From NCBI GenBank assembly GCA_944325155.1, contig CALUYY010000008.1:32345-96344 (forward strand): 64,000 nucleotides of DNA, read 5' to 3'. Made by a program: the position numbers and the translations under genes. Positions 24,136 to 33,124 of this stretch are shown in pieces. The notes under the pieces are model-generated. The model was not told the DNA's origin and did no database searches. It saw nothing but the letters and a program-made list of their open reading frames with translations. Source of the DNA: Candidatus Gastranaerophilales bacterium. Lineage in GTDB: Bacteria > Cyanobacteriota > Vampirovibrionia > Gastranaerophilales > Gastranaerophilaceae. Within the stretch, counting starts at the first letter, position 1, and each line of letters starts with the position of its first letter.

Positions 24136-24776
24136 TTTCCGTATATAAGCTTATCCGAATGATAAAAAATCTTTTGCGCCGCAGTGCCGTACGGTATTGC
24201 GGATTTATCCGTTATAATGACGCTGAAAACATCCCTGACGGGTCCGTTCGGTTTTGTATAATCGTATTTTTCTTTTTTTATATCGGGGTTCGGTTTGGCA
24301 TCTCCGTTAACATCAATCATAATAACGCAGGGAGGGTTAAGCGTTAAATCAATATTGTTCTCTAACCCTAAAGACCCGCATTTACCGTTATTTCCGAGCG
24401 CATAAATCAATTCGTTGTCATACAGTTTTAATCTTACGTTTTTATCATACGGAATTTCGTATTTTATGCCGTCAACCGTATAAAAAGCATAATTATCGAC
24501 TCCGCCCGATTTTATTGATGTTGTAGACTTTAAAATAACCATTGAATTTCTGAGATAATTAAATAAATTATCCGTATCATAAGGGCTCTCGCCCGATTTT
24601 GCCATATTGAGCATAATTGCCTGATTTAAAGATGATACCGCCTTTAAAAGCTCTGTTTTATATTCTTTTTCTTTAGTGTTTGTAATGACGGAAGAGATTA
24701 AAAATGCGGCAATAACGCCGATTATGACAAGCGTAATCAAAACTTCCGCAATCGTAAATGCATATTTTTTCTTCAT
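24132..24776 (-). CDS. Type II secretion/type IV pilin-like protein
   Basis: This 214-residue protein has a class III signal: a short basic leader, then 'AFTIAEVLITLVIIGVIAAF' (about 6-25), with an alanine/Phe cleavage region and the conserved Glu five residues into the mature part. The long N-terminal helix continues to about residue 60. The soluble domain contains 'GVDNYAFYTVDGIKYEIPYD' and a calcium-site-like Asp run 'DVNGDAKPNPDIKKEKYD', as in major pseudopilins. Proteins of this form are numerous in Gastranaerophilales genomes as I recall them. No pilus assembly genes are adjacent. Its stop overlaps that of the convergent Hcp-like gene by 4 bp. Confidence 0.85.
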   Translation of the reverse strand: MKKKYAFTIAEVLITLVIIGVIAAFLISSVITNTKEKEYKTELLKAVSSLNQAIMLNMAKSGESPYDTDNLFNYLRNSMVILKSTTSIKSGGVDNYAFYTVDGIKYEIPYDKNVRLKLYDNELIYALGNNGKCGSLGLENNIDLTLNPPCVIMIDVNGDAKPNPDIKKEKYDYTKPNGPVRDVFSVIITDKSAIPYGTAAQKIFYHSDKLIYGN

Positions 24777-24861
24777 TTAACTTAATACCCCTCAAGACAA
24801 TAATATATTAAGTTTCAAACAACTGCAAGAAATAAAAAAATTTTATAACTGCTATTATTTT

Positions 24862-24890
24862 TTGCTTTTAATGATTATTTAAGGTAAAAT
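24862..24890 (+). promoter_or_regulatory. pnp promoter
   Basis: TTGCTT (24862-24867), a 17-bp spacer and TAAAAT (24885-24890) precede pnp by about 46 nt. The short leader is purine-rich with several possible ribosome sites (AAGAAGTGAG, AAAGAAGAA). Confidence 0.55.
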
Positions 24891-24936
24891 CGTTCTTGAA
24901 CAATAAAGAAGTGAGAAAGTAAAGAAAGAAGAAAAA

Positions 24937-27096
24937 ATGGAAAACACACCTGAAACAAAAAAATTTGAAATTACGATAGGAGACAAACTCGTTACGGTTG
25001 AAACGGGCAAATATGCAAAATCGGCAACAAGCTCCGTTACCGTAAGATGTGAAGATACAATGCTTTTTATCCATGCGATAGTAAGCAAAGAACCCAGAGT
25101 GGGAATAGACTTTTTCCCTCTGCTTATAGATTATGAAGAAAGAATGTCATCAATCGGAAAAATCCCCGGCGGTTATACAAGAACCGAAGGAAAAGCAAGC
25201 GAAAAAGCAATTTTGGTTTCAAGATTAATTGACCGTCCGATACGCCCTCTTTGGCCTAAGGGATACAGAAACGACGTTCAGATTGTTTCACAGCTGTTCA
25301 GCTATGACCAAAAAAACCAGCCCGATGTTTTATCGATTTTAGGCGCCTCAACCGCCCTTATGTTATCGGGTGCACCCTTTGAAGGACCGGTCGGCGCAAT
25401 AAGAGTCGGAAGAATAGAAGGCGTTATGATTGCAAATCCGACACATCAGGAAATCGAAAAATCCGATATGGATATAGTAATTGCAGGAACCCATGATTCC
25501 GTTATTATGGTTGAAGCGGGCTGTAAATTCGTTACCGAAGATGATATTATGGCAGCCGTTGAATTTGCACAGGTTGAAATCAGAAAACAATGCGAAGCTC
25601 AAATTCAATTTGCAAAAGATTGCGGAGTTCAAAAAGAAGAATTTGTAAATCCTTACGATACGTCAGAAATTGCACAAATTATCAAAGACAATACATACGA
25701 TATGATAGTTGACGCATACCACAATTTTGACCGTGAATACAGACAAAATAAACTTGAAGAAGCAAAAAATATCGTAAAAGAAAAAATAGAAGCGCTTGAT
25801 GAAAACCACCCGATTAAAACAATGATGGAAGAAACGGGTATTGATTTTGTTGCGGAAGAATTTAAAGCGTTAGAAAAGAAAATAATGCGCGCAATGATTA
25901 AAAATGAAGGTGTCAGAGCCGACGGAAGAAAAGTTACCGATGTCCGCCCGATTTGGTGCGAAGTCGGCGTTATTCCGAGAGCCCACGGCTCGGCCGTATT
26001 TACAAGAGGCCAGACGCAAATTTTATCCTGCGCAACCCTTGCGGGTCCCAATATGGCTCAGGAACTGGACGGCGTTGACCCGATAACGACAAAACGCTAT
26101 ATGCACAAATACATCTTCCCCGGTTTTTCGGTCGGCGAAGTTAAAGCCTTAAGAGGCCCCGGAAGAAGAGAAATCGGACACGGTAATTTGGCGGAGCGTG
26201 CTAATGTCCCCGCGCTCCCCACGGAAGAAGAATTCCCTTACGCAATAAGAGTAACATCCGATGTCTTGGAATCAAACGGTTCGACTTCAATGGGTTCAAC
26301 CTGTGCAAGCTCGATGGCTTTAATGGATGCGGGCGTTCCCGTTAAATATATGATTGGCGGCGTTGCAATGGGTCTTATCAAAGAAGAAGATACGGATATC
26401 GTTCTTACCGATATTCAGGGAATTGAAGACTTTTTGGGCGATATGGACTTTAAAGTAACGGGCAACGATTACGGTATTACGGCACTTCAAATGGATATGA
26501 AAATTAAAGGTATCTCGAATGAAACGCTAAGACGTGCCCTGTATCAGGCAAAAGACGGGAGATTATTCATTATGGGCAAAATGAGAGAAGCAATCTCCGA
26601 ACCCAGAAAAGACTTATCACCCTATGCGCCGAGATTATACACAATGCATATCCCCGTTGATGATATAGGAACGGTAATCGGACCCGGCGGCAAAATGATA
26701 AGAAGCATAATTGACGCATCGGGCGCCGAAATTGATATTAAAGACGACGGCACGGTTACAATCACATCAAACGACAAAGAAGGCGCAGACATTGCAATGC
26801 AAAAAATTAAAGAACTCACCTTCAAAGCCGAAGTAGGCATGGTTGCAAAAGGCAAAGTTGTAAGAATTATTCCCATAGGCGCATTTGTTGAACTTGCCCC
26901 GGGAAAAGACGGCATGGTTCATATTTCGCAAGTCTGCAACGAAAGGATAGATTCAATCGAACCTCATCTTTCAATCGGTCAGGAAGTAATCGTTAAGGTT
27001 ATTAAAATTGATGATAAAGGAAGAGTAAACTTAACAATTAAGGGAGTATCAGATGAAGAAAAAGCCTCTGTTGGCGGCAATCTTGTCGGTGTTTAG
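24937..27096 (+). CDS. pnp: Polynucleotide phosphorylase
   Basis: This 719-residue phosphorolytic 3'-5' exoribonuclease has two RNase PH domains (about 1-235 and 315-555; 'FFPLLIDYEERMSSIGKIPG', 'RGQTQILSCATLAGP', 'MDAGVPVKYMIGGVAMG'). These are joined by a helical linker and followed by KH ('IPVDDIGTVIGPGGKMIRSI') and S1 domains ('GMVAKGKVVRIIPIGAFVEL', 'DGMVHISQV'). It forms a trimer and takes part in mRNA decay. The last 44 bases overlap the start of a lipoprotein gene in another frame. Confidence 0.97.
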   Translation: MENTPETKKFEITIGDKLVTVETGKYAKSATSSVTVRCEDTMLFIHAIVSKEPRVGIDFFPLLIDYEERMSSIGKIPGGYTRTEGKASEKAILVSRLIDRPIRPLWPKGYRNDVQIVSQLFSYDQKNQPDVLSILGASTALMLSGAPFEGPVGAIRVGRIEGVMIANPTHQEIEKSDMDIVIAGTHDSVIMVEAGCKFVTEDDIMAAVEFAQVEIRKQCEAQIQFAKDCGVQKEEFVNPYDTSEIAQIIKDNTYDMIVDAYHNFDREYRQNKLEEAKNIVKEKIEALDENHPIKTMMEETGIDFVAEEFKALEKKIMRAMIKNEGVRADGRKVTDVRPIWCEVGVIPRAHGSAVFTRGQTQILSCATLAGPNMAQELDGVDPITTKRYMHKYIFPGFSVGEVKALRGPGRREIGHGNLAERANVPALPTEEEFPYAIRVTSDVLESNGSTSMGSTCASSMALMDAGVPVKYMIGGVAMGLIKEEDTDIVLTDIQGIEDFLGDMDFKVTGNDYGITALQMDMKIKGISNETLRRALYQAKDGRLFIMGKMREAISEPRKDLSPYAPRLYTMHIPVDDIGTVIGPGGKMIRSIIDASGAEIDIKDDGTVTITSNDKEGADIAMQKIKELTFKAEVGMVAKGKVVRIIPIGAFVELAPGKDGMVHISQVCNERIDSIEPHLSIGQEVIVKVIKIDDKGRVNLTIKGVSDEEKASVGGNLVGV

Positions 27097-27733
27097 TTTA
27101 GCTTTGTTTCTAACGGGATGTACAAGCCTGAACTACGTTGACGATGATTTTGACGAAACAAAAGTATCAACCGTTCAAACAAATGAAATGTTTAACATTT
27201 CAACATATATGAAAACAAGCGGAAATCAAACCGTTAAAATGGGTATATCGCAAACTCCTCTTGAAGGGGCAATGGTTTTATTTGTTCAAATTAAAAATAA
27301 TTCCGATATGTTATACAGGTTTAACGTTGAGGACATATATGTCGAATCTCCGATAGGAGAAATCTCTTTTATAACGCCTTCAAGCTATATAGAAGCTTAT
27401 CAAAACTATGAAGCGCAAAATTATGCCGGCTTAATGGCGGCAGGGACACAGTTAAATTCGTTTGCAAATATACAAAACCCGTACAGACAAACGCTGACCC
27501 AGCCAAACGCCGCAATAGAAAACCAGAATAAAACTCCCGAATTAAAACAATTGGAACAAACAATTGCGGGTATTCAAAAACATACAACTACAACAACAGG
27601 TTATATAAATCCATATAGTGAGGAATATTATTATATATTCATAAGAAAACCCGAAGAATACCCTATAACGGTTAAATACAAAGAACTGATATATAAATTC
27701 GGCAGTAAACGTGATGAGGCAAAAGAACAATAA
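27053..27733 (+). CDS. Lipoprotein of unknown function
   Basis: The 226-residue product begins with a basic, hydrophobic signal ending in the lipobox 'LFLTGC', so Cys23 should be lipidated. The mature part contains 'TPLEGAMVLFVQIKNN' (beta-rich), a Gln/Asn/Ala-rich middle and a Thr run, and ends 'YPITVKYKELIYKFG'. No known domain is recognised. The ATG lies inside the pnp 3' end (44-bp overlap) but has a good AGGGAG 6 nt upstream, which supports it. Two Tad-like genes follow, suggesting a role in the same envelope structure. Confidence 0.75.
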   Translation: MKKKPLLAAILSVFSLALFLTGCTSLNYVDDDFDETKVSTVQTNEMFNISTYMKTSGNQTVKMGISQTPLEGAMVLFVQIKNNSDMLYRFNVEDIYVESPIGEISFITPSSYIEAYQNYEAQNYAGLMAAGTQLNSFANIQNPYRQTLTQPNAAIENQNKTPELKQLEQTIAGIQKHTTTTTGYINPYSEEYYYIFIRKPEEYPITVKYKELIYKFGSKRDEAKEQ

Positions 27734-28592
27734 TTCTTTTTTAAATAAAAAAAGCAAAGCTCAGCATGTGCTTGAGCTTGCTTTAATTATGCCTCTTTTA
27801 ATTATTTGTTTTTGTTTTGTATTTCAGATGATGGTTGAAACATATGCAAAATACAAATTCTCTTACGCCTTTACAAATGCAACAAGACAACTGTTGAGAA
27901 ACCGCAACATTTATAATTCTTTGGAAGAACTTAACAACGATATGAATACGGTACCGGCAGAAGGAGCCGATGCGGATGCCGGAGGCAACAATCAAAGTGA
28001 ACTGCAAAGACAACAAGCATACGCAATGTCCCGCATAAAAGATTTTCTTACTTCCGAAGTTATCGGTGCAAACAAAAGCGATGGGGACAAAAGATTCTTC
28101 TCCTCGGTCAAATTGGATTTGATTGAAAGCAAAAGCGGAAACATGATTTATATTGTAGGAGCTTATCAGCTTGTAAATCAAACGCTGTTCGGACAATCGG
28201 GAAGCGAATATTTTTATTATTTTGTTCCGATAAATAAAGTCTACACAGAACCTCTTGTTTTAAATTATTCGGAAAACGATGTTAAATCATATTTCGATTT
28301 TTATTATTCGACATTCTCCGAACGCTTTTATGAACAAGCGGGAGAACAAGCGGCGCAAGAAGACGCGGCTGCCGCTGCCGAAGAAGAAACGGGCGATGGC
28401 ACAAATACGGGCGATTCAGGCACCGATACGGGAGGCACAACCGAAGGGGATACATCTTCCGGCAGCGGCACGGATTCAGGCACCGATACCGGAAGCACCA
28501 CCGATGGTGGAGCGGATACGGGCGGCACCGGCGGAACAAGCGGAGCGGCGGGCGGCGATTCGGGCGGAATTTCAGGCTCTATGCAAGGATAA
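27714..28592 (+). CDS. TadE-like pilus-associated protein with Gly/Thr/Asp repeat tail
   Basis: This protein of about 292 residues starts with a basic stretch and the TadE-type segment 'QHVLELALIMPLLIICFCFV', a membrane helix carrying the Glu typical of TadE/pseudopilin processing sites. The middle (about 35-200) is an extracytoplasmic domain. The last 75 residues are low-complexity repeats of GTDTG, GGT and GDS. Start is ATG 27714 or the adjacent GTG 27711; either overlaps the end of the lipoprotein gene. Paired with the TadG-like gene 13 nt downstream. Confidence 0.72.
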   Translation: MRQKNNNSFLNKKSKAQHVLELALIMPLLIICFCFVFQMMVETYAKYKFSYAFTNATRQLLRNRNIYNSLEELNNDMNTVPAEGADADAGGNNQSELQRQQAYAMSRIKDFLTSEVIGANKSDGDKRFFSSVKLDLIESKSGNMIYIVGAYQLVNQTLFGQSGSEYFYYFVPINKVYTEPLVLNYSENDVKSYFDFYYSTFSERFYEQAGEQAAQEDAAAAAEEETGDGTNTGDSGTDTGGTTEGDTSSGSGTDSGTDTGSTTDGGADTGGTGGTSGAAGGDSGGISGSMQG

Positions 28593-28605
28593 TAAGGAAT
28601 AAAAA

Positions 28606-30117
28606 ATGAAAAAATTAAAAGCAAATTCAATACTTGCCGCAATAATATTTTGTATATCCATTCTTGTTTTATGTTCATTCGGAACTGATGCAGCCTATGT
28701 TATTTTATCAAGGTATAAACTTCAAAAAGTAACTGAATCAATTGCGCTTGAATTTGCTTCAAGCAAATCAAAAAGCCTGACGGGAGATGAAAATGCGGAT
28801 GAATGCAGAGAAATTGCACAAAAATACGATAATCTCTATAACGTAATGGGTTCGGGCGTTGTTGTTTTTAACATAACGGATATGGAATATAAAGCAGACA
28901 GGCAGAATAATGAAGTTATAGTAAAAGTTGCAACAACATCTCGGGTAATGCCCGCTTTTTTAAGATTTGTAGGCGTTAAAAAAATTACGATTTATGCGGT
29001 TGCTTACGCAACAACAAACAAAATAAAACCCGAACGAATGAAATTAACATCAATTGACGGCGGCGGAACGGAAACGGGTGATTTTTCAAGCGGGTATATA
29101 ATAAATAACGGCGGAAATGCGGACAACGAAAAAACAACCGCAACATTCAGCGCTCCTTTTGTTGATGAAAATTCAAAAAAAGTTGCAGACGCAATCATTG
29201 CAAGAGGAATTGAATCGGGCGATTTTACGGTTAAATACGAATACGATAACAGCGCCGGAGGCAACTTTGCATCGGGGGGCGGTTTTTTTATCCTCGGAGG
29301 CTATGAAGTACCGAATGAAGTTGAAGGCGGAGAGCCCGTTATAAGATGGGTTGATATCGGAAACAAAACAAGAGATATAGATAACGTCCCGAGGCTCTGT
29401 GTTAACCCTAATGCAAGCGAAGATTTAAACTGGGCAACCTTTGAAGATACAACGACAAATAACACAAGCACCCAGTGCTTTTATTGTATTAACGCAGCAG
29501 ACGGAGATGAAATTGTTTTTGATCTTTCAAAAGATACATATTCTGACAGACAGGTTCAGGGGACAGACGGCATAAATTACGAAATTAAAGATACGGGCGG
29601 AAGAATTAATACAATAACACATTTAAGATTATATAAAGCGGGCGGCTCAAGCGAATATGACGAAAGCGGCAATATAACAAACCCCTGCAACCCTAATTTT
29701 TCAAGTGCAACGGAAGAAGGTGCGACCGAAGAAGGAGCGGGGGGCGAAGGCTCAAATGAAAATGCGGGCGAAAATACGGGAAATGAAAATAACACGGGTG
29801 AAAACGGAGGCAATGAAGGAGGAAATGCGGAAGCACCCGCAATTGTCCCGCAGCAAATTGCACCCGCCCCAAAAATTAAACTCGGATTCGGACTCGGACA
29901 AATAAAAAAATGGGTCTTTAACGTTTTCAGCTGGAAATCAATAAACAGAGATTCATATTTTACCTTAACCATTTTAAACAACATCTCTCTTACAAACAGA
30001 AGAGCCTGGGAAGAATTTGAGCCGAAAGAAGGCAGCTCAAGCACTCCCGGTTATGCCGACACGGCAGGCTTTTGCAATCTTGAAGAGATGCCTGAAATTG
30101 ATATCGGCGGAAATTAA
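28606..30117 (+). CDS. TadG-like secreted/membrane protein
   Basis: This 503-residue protein has one N-terminal hydrophobic helix ('ILAAIIFCISILVLCSFGTD') directly followed by 'AAYVILSRYKLQKVTESIAL', the 'D-A-A-Y-x-x-x-R-x-x-L-Q' pattern of TadG/Flp pilus-assembly proteins. A globular beta-rich domain follows, then a Glu/Gly/Asn-rich linker (about 365-415) and a final domain containing 'WVFNVFSWKSINRDSYFTL'. It sits with a lipoprotein and a TadE-like gene and lacks the Tad ATPase and secretin in this window. Probably anchored outside the cytoplasmic membrane. Confidence 0.65.
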   Translation: MKKLKANSILAAIIFCISILVLCSFGTDAAYVILSRYKLQKVTESIALEFASSKSKSLTGDENADECREIAQKYDNLYNVMGSGVVVFNITDMEYKADRQNNEVIVKVATTSRVMPAFLRFVGVKKITIYAVAYATTNKIKPERMKLTSIDGGGTETGDFSSGYIINNGGNADNEKTTATFSAPFVDENSKKVADAIIARGIESGDFTVKYEYDNSAGGNFASGGGFFILGGYEVPNEVEGGEPVIRWVDIGNKTRDIDNVPRLCVNPNASEDLNWATFEDTTTNNTSTQCFYCINAADGDEIVFDLSKDTYSDRQVQGTDGINYEIKDTGGRINTITHLRLYKAGGSSEYDESGNITNPCNPNFSSATEEGATEEGAGGEGSNENAGENTGNENNTGENGGNEGGNAEAPAIVPQQIAPAPKIKLGFGLGQIKKWVFNVFSWKSINRDSYFTLTILNNISLTNRRAWEEFEPKEGSSSTPGYADTAGFCNLEEMPEIDIGGN

Positions 30118-30129
30118 AGGACATAAAAA

Positions 30130-32760
30130 TTGGAAGGACAAAAAAGTTTAATTTTAATAGACGGTCATGCGCTTTCATTCAGGATGTTTTTTGCGCTTGA
30201 GCGAACCAATATGCAAACAACCGACCACACACCCACATGGGCAATATTCGGGTTTTTTAAAGCAATTTTTGATATGTTGAACAACAAAGGTCTGATTAAA
30301 CCCGATAACATTGCCGTTGCTTTTGATGTTTCAAGACATACTTTCCGTCTTGAAAAATACGAAGATTATAAAGCAAACAGAGCTTCTATGCCTGACAGCC
30401 TGCGCCCGCAGTTATCTTTAATTATGGAAGGATTAAATACTCTTAATATCCCGATATACACAAAAGAAGGGTTTGAAGGCGATGATATTATAGGAACGAT
30501 AGCTTCAAAAGCAAAAGAAATGGGGCATAAAACATACATTTTAACGGGCGATAAAGATTCTCTCCAATTAATTGATAAAGAAGGATTTATAAAAGTTCTA
30601 ATCCCGTCTAAAGGAGAACTTATTGAATATGATTGGGACAAGGTCTATGAAAAAATGCAAATTTATCCCGATCAGGTTATAGATTATAAGGCATTATGCG
30701 GGGATTCTTCCGATAATATTCCTGGTGTCAAAGGTATAGGCCCGAAAACCGCTTCGGAGCTTTTGGGAACTTATCAAAACCTTGATAATATTTATCAAAA
30801 CCTTGGTAATATTACAAAAAAATCCGTAAAAGAAAAACTCATAAACGAAAAAGAAACGGCATATTTATCCAGATTTCTCGCAACGATTAAAAAAGATGTC
30901 GATATTGATTTTGACTTTAATAAAACCTGTCTTGAAATCGAACAAAAACAAAAAGTAATAGATTATTTTAAAAAACTGCAGTTTTTCAGCTTTGTAAAAA
31001 ACATGGATAAAATTTTAGAACCGTTTATGTGCAAAAATGAAACAGAAATTCTATCCGACAACAAAGAAGAAAATATTGTTAAATTTTCAGATGTTGAATA
31101 TAATCAGGGGTCTTTATTCGGAAATGCTGACCCGGTAAATAAAAAAGAAGAAATCAAAATAAAAAAAGAAGTTCAAAAAAACGATTTTAATTTTACGGGC
31201 AGGGTTTCTCTTTTAATAAATAACAATGAATGCTATTTTGCGGATGATTTAACATATACAAAAATGCCCCTTGAAGATGCAAAAAAATATCTTGAAGATG
31301 AAAAAATCAAAAAAGTTTGTTTTGACATAAAATCAAACCTCTATATTTTTGAAAACATTCAAGGCGTAATTGATGATATTATGCTTACAAGTTATGTTCT
31401 TGATTCTTCACGAAAACACGACTTAATGAGTCAAATTCAATCATACCTTGATATTATGCCGAACGAAAACGATTATCCCGTTTTTGTTTCATCAATTTAT
31501 GATTTAAGCAAAATTTATCAGAATAAATTAAATGATAAAGAAAAAAAACTTGCATACAATCTTGAATTAAACCTTGCATACGTTTTATTTGAAATGGAAA
31601 AACAGGGCGTTTCATTAGATATTAATTATCTTAAAAAATTAAACGATGAAATTGATGAAAAAATAAAAAAATATGAAGAAAAAATATATTCTGCGGCAAA
31701 CACAACCTTTAACATAAATTCCCCCAAACAAGTAGCGGACATTTTATTTAATGTCCTTCAAATAAAACCGAAAAAGAAAAATAAAACGGGCTATTCAACG
31801 TCCGCCAAAATTTTGGATGAACTTGCCGAAGATTATGAAATTGCAAGGGATATTCTTGAACACAGAACCTATATGAAATTAAAAACAACATACGTTGATA
31901 ACCTCCCCAAACTCTTAAAATCGGATAATAAAATCCACACCCACTATAACCAGACAATCACAACAACGGGAAGATTATCAAGTTCAGACCCCAATTTACA
32001 AAATATACCCGTCAGAACCGATTTTTCAAACAGAATAAGAGCCGCATTTATTACAAGCGACCCGGATAATTATTCGGTTTTATCGGCGGATTATTCCCAG
32101 ATTGAATTAAGGTTATTAGCTCATATTTCAAATGATGAAGTTTTAATTAATGCCTTTAAAAACAATATCGACATTCATACAATCACGGCTTCAAAAGTTT
32201 TCGGGGTTGATATAGATAATGTTACAAAAGAAATGAGAAGAAAAGCAAAGGCGGTAAATTTCGGCATTATATACGGTCAGACAAGATACGGTCTTGCGTC
32301 AGCTTTAAATATTTCGCCTTTTGAAGCACAGGATTTTATAGATAAATATTTCAGAACCTATCCAAAAATTAATACTTATATAACAAATACACTGATTGAC
32401 GCACACCAAAAAGGATACGTTGAAACGCTGTTTGGAAGAAAAAGATACTTAAAAGAAGAATTAAATTCAAGAAACGCCAAAATCAGAGAATTTGCCGAGC
32501 GTGCCGCAATAAATGCACCGTTGCAGGGAACAAGCGCCGATTTAATCAAAATGGCAATGGTTGAATTGAATAAAAATTTAAAAAATTATCGTGCGCATAT
32601 TTTAATTCAGGTCCATGATGAACTTGTCTTGGAAGTTCATAACGACGATATTGACTCCGTTAAAAATATCGTATTACAATCAATGCAATTAAACCAGCCT
32701 TTAAGTGTTCCTTTGGATGTCGGCATAAAGGTCGGAAAAAGCTGGATGGAGAGCAAATAA
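30130..32760 (+). CDS. polA: DNA polymerase I
   Basis: This 876-residue polymerase has a 5'-3' exonuclease domain (1-290; 'LILIDGHALSFRMFFAL', 'GFEGDDIIGTIA', 'GDSSDNIPGVKGIGPKTA'). The middle domain (about 330-480) lacks proofreading residues, and the polymerase domain runs from about 500 to 876 ('SSDPNLQNIPVRT', 'SADYSQIELRLLAHIS', 'RRKAKAVNFGIIYGQT', 'QVHDELVLEVH'). The DxE, D and YxxxD residues of the 3'-5' exonuclease site are not found, as in Taq and Bacillus enzymes. The start is TTG 30130, with AAAGGA 8 nt upstream. It opens a tight repair operon. Confidence 0.96.
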   Translation: MEGQKSLILIDGHALSFRMFFALERTNMQTTDHTPTWAIFGFFKAIFDMLNNKGLIKPDNIAVAFDVSRHTFRLEKYEDYKANRASMPDSLRPQLSLIMEGLNTLNIPIYTKEGFEGDDIIGTIASKAKEMGHKTYILTGDKDSLQLIDKEGFIKVLIPSKGELIEYDWDKVYEKMQIYPDQVIDYKALCGDSSDNIPGVKGIGPKTASELLGTYQNLDNIYQNLGNITKKSVKEKLINEKETAYLSRFLATIKKDVDIDFDFNKTCLEIEQKQKVIDYFKKLQFFSFVKNMDKILEPFMCKNETEILSDNKEENIVKFSDVEYNQGSLFGNADPVNKKEEIKIKKEVQKNDFNFTGRVSLLINNNECYFADDLTYTKMPLEDAKKYLEDEKIKKVCFDIKSNLYIFENIQGVIDDIMLTSYVLDSSRKHDLMSQIQSYLDIMPNENDYPVFVSSIYDLSKIYQNKLNDKEKKLAYNLELNLAYVLFEMEKQGVSLDINYLKKLNDEIDEKIKKYEEKIYSAANTTFNINSPKQVADILFNVLQIKPKKKNKTGYSTSAKILDELAEDYEIARDILEHRTYMKLKTTYVDNLPKLLKSDNKIHTHYNQTITTTGRLSSSDPNLQNIPVRTDFSNRIRAAFITSDPDNYSVLSADYSQIELRLLAHISNDEVLINAFKNNIDIHTITASKVFGVDIDNVTKEMRRKAKAVNFGIIYGQTRYGLASALNISPFEAQDFIDKYFRTYPKINTYITNTLIDAHQKGYVETLFGRKRYLKEELNSRNAKIREFAERAAINAPLQGTSADLIKMAMVELNKNLKNYRAHILIQVHDELVLEVHNDDIDSVKNIVLQSMQLNQPLSVPLDVGIKVGKSWMESK

Positions 32761-33123
32761 ATGAAAAAAATATTTTTAACTTTTTTGTTATTTTTTTTAA
32801 TATGCTTTAATTCTTTTGTTTTTGCAAAAACGGCGGACTCAAAGAACTATAAAATTAATGCGGATAATTTATATATGATATCTCTGACCGTTTTAAACAA
32901 TTTAAATTATAAAATTGAAGAAATGCAGTCAACGAGCGGATATATTTTATTTAAAACAAACAATGAAGATGAATATCTTCTTGTCGTAACAAGTATAGGA
33001 GAAGAAGCTTCAAACGTTAAAATAACAAAATTAAAACAAACATCTCCTTTAATTGAAATTCAAAATACAATTTATAATGAAATTGCAAACAACCTTTCAA
33101 ACATTCCGGTAAAGGCCGAATAA
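32761..33123 (+). CDS. Small secreted protein between polA and priA
   Basis: This 120-residue protein has a clear signal peptide (about 1-22, 'KKIFLTFLLFFLICF' then 'FVFAK'). The mature domain reads 'YMISLTVLNNLNYKIEEMQS' followed by 'GYILFKTNNEDEYLLVV', a helix and beta hairpin reminiscent of small envelope proteins. No family is assigned. Its ATG touches the polA stop, and priA begins 1 nt after its own stop. An exported protein is an odd member of a DNA repair operon. Confidence 0.7.
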   Translation: MKKIFLTFLLFFLICFNSFVFAKTADSKNYKINADNLYMISLTVLNNLNYKIEEMQSTSGYILFKTNNEDEYLLVVTSIGEEASNVKITKLKQTSPLIEIQNTIYNEIANNLSNIPVKAE

Positions 33124-33124
33124 A

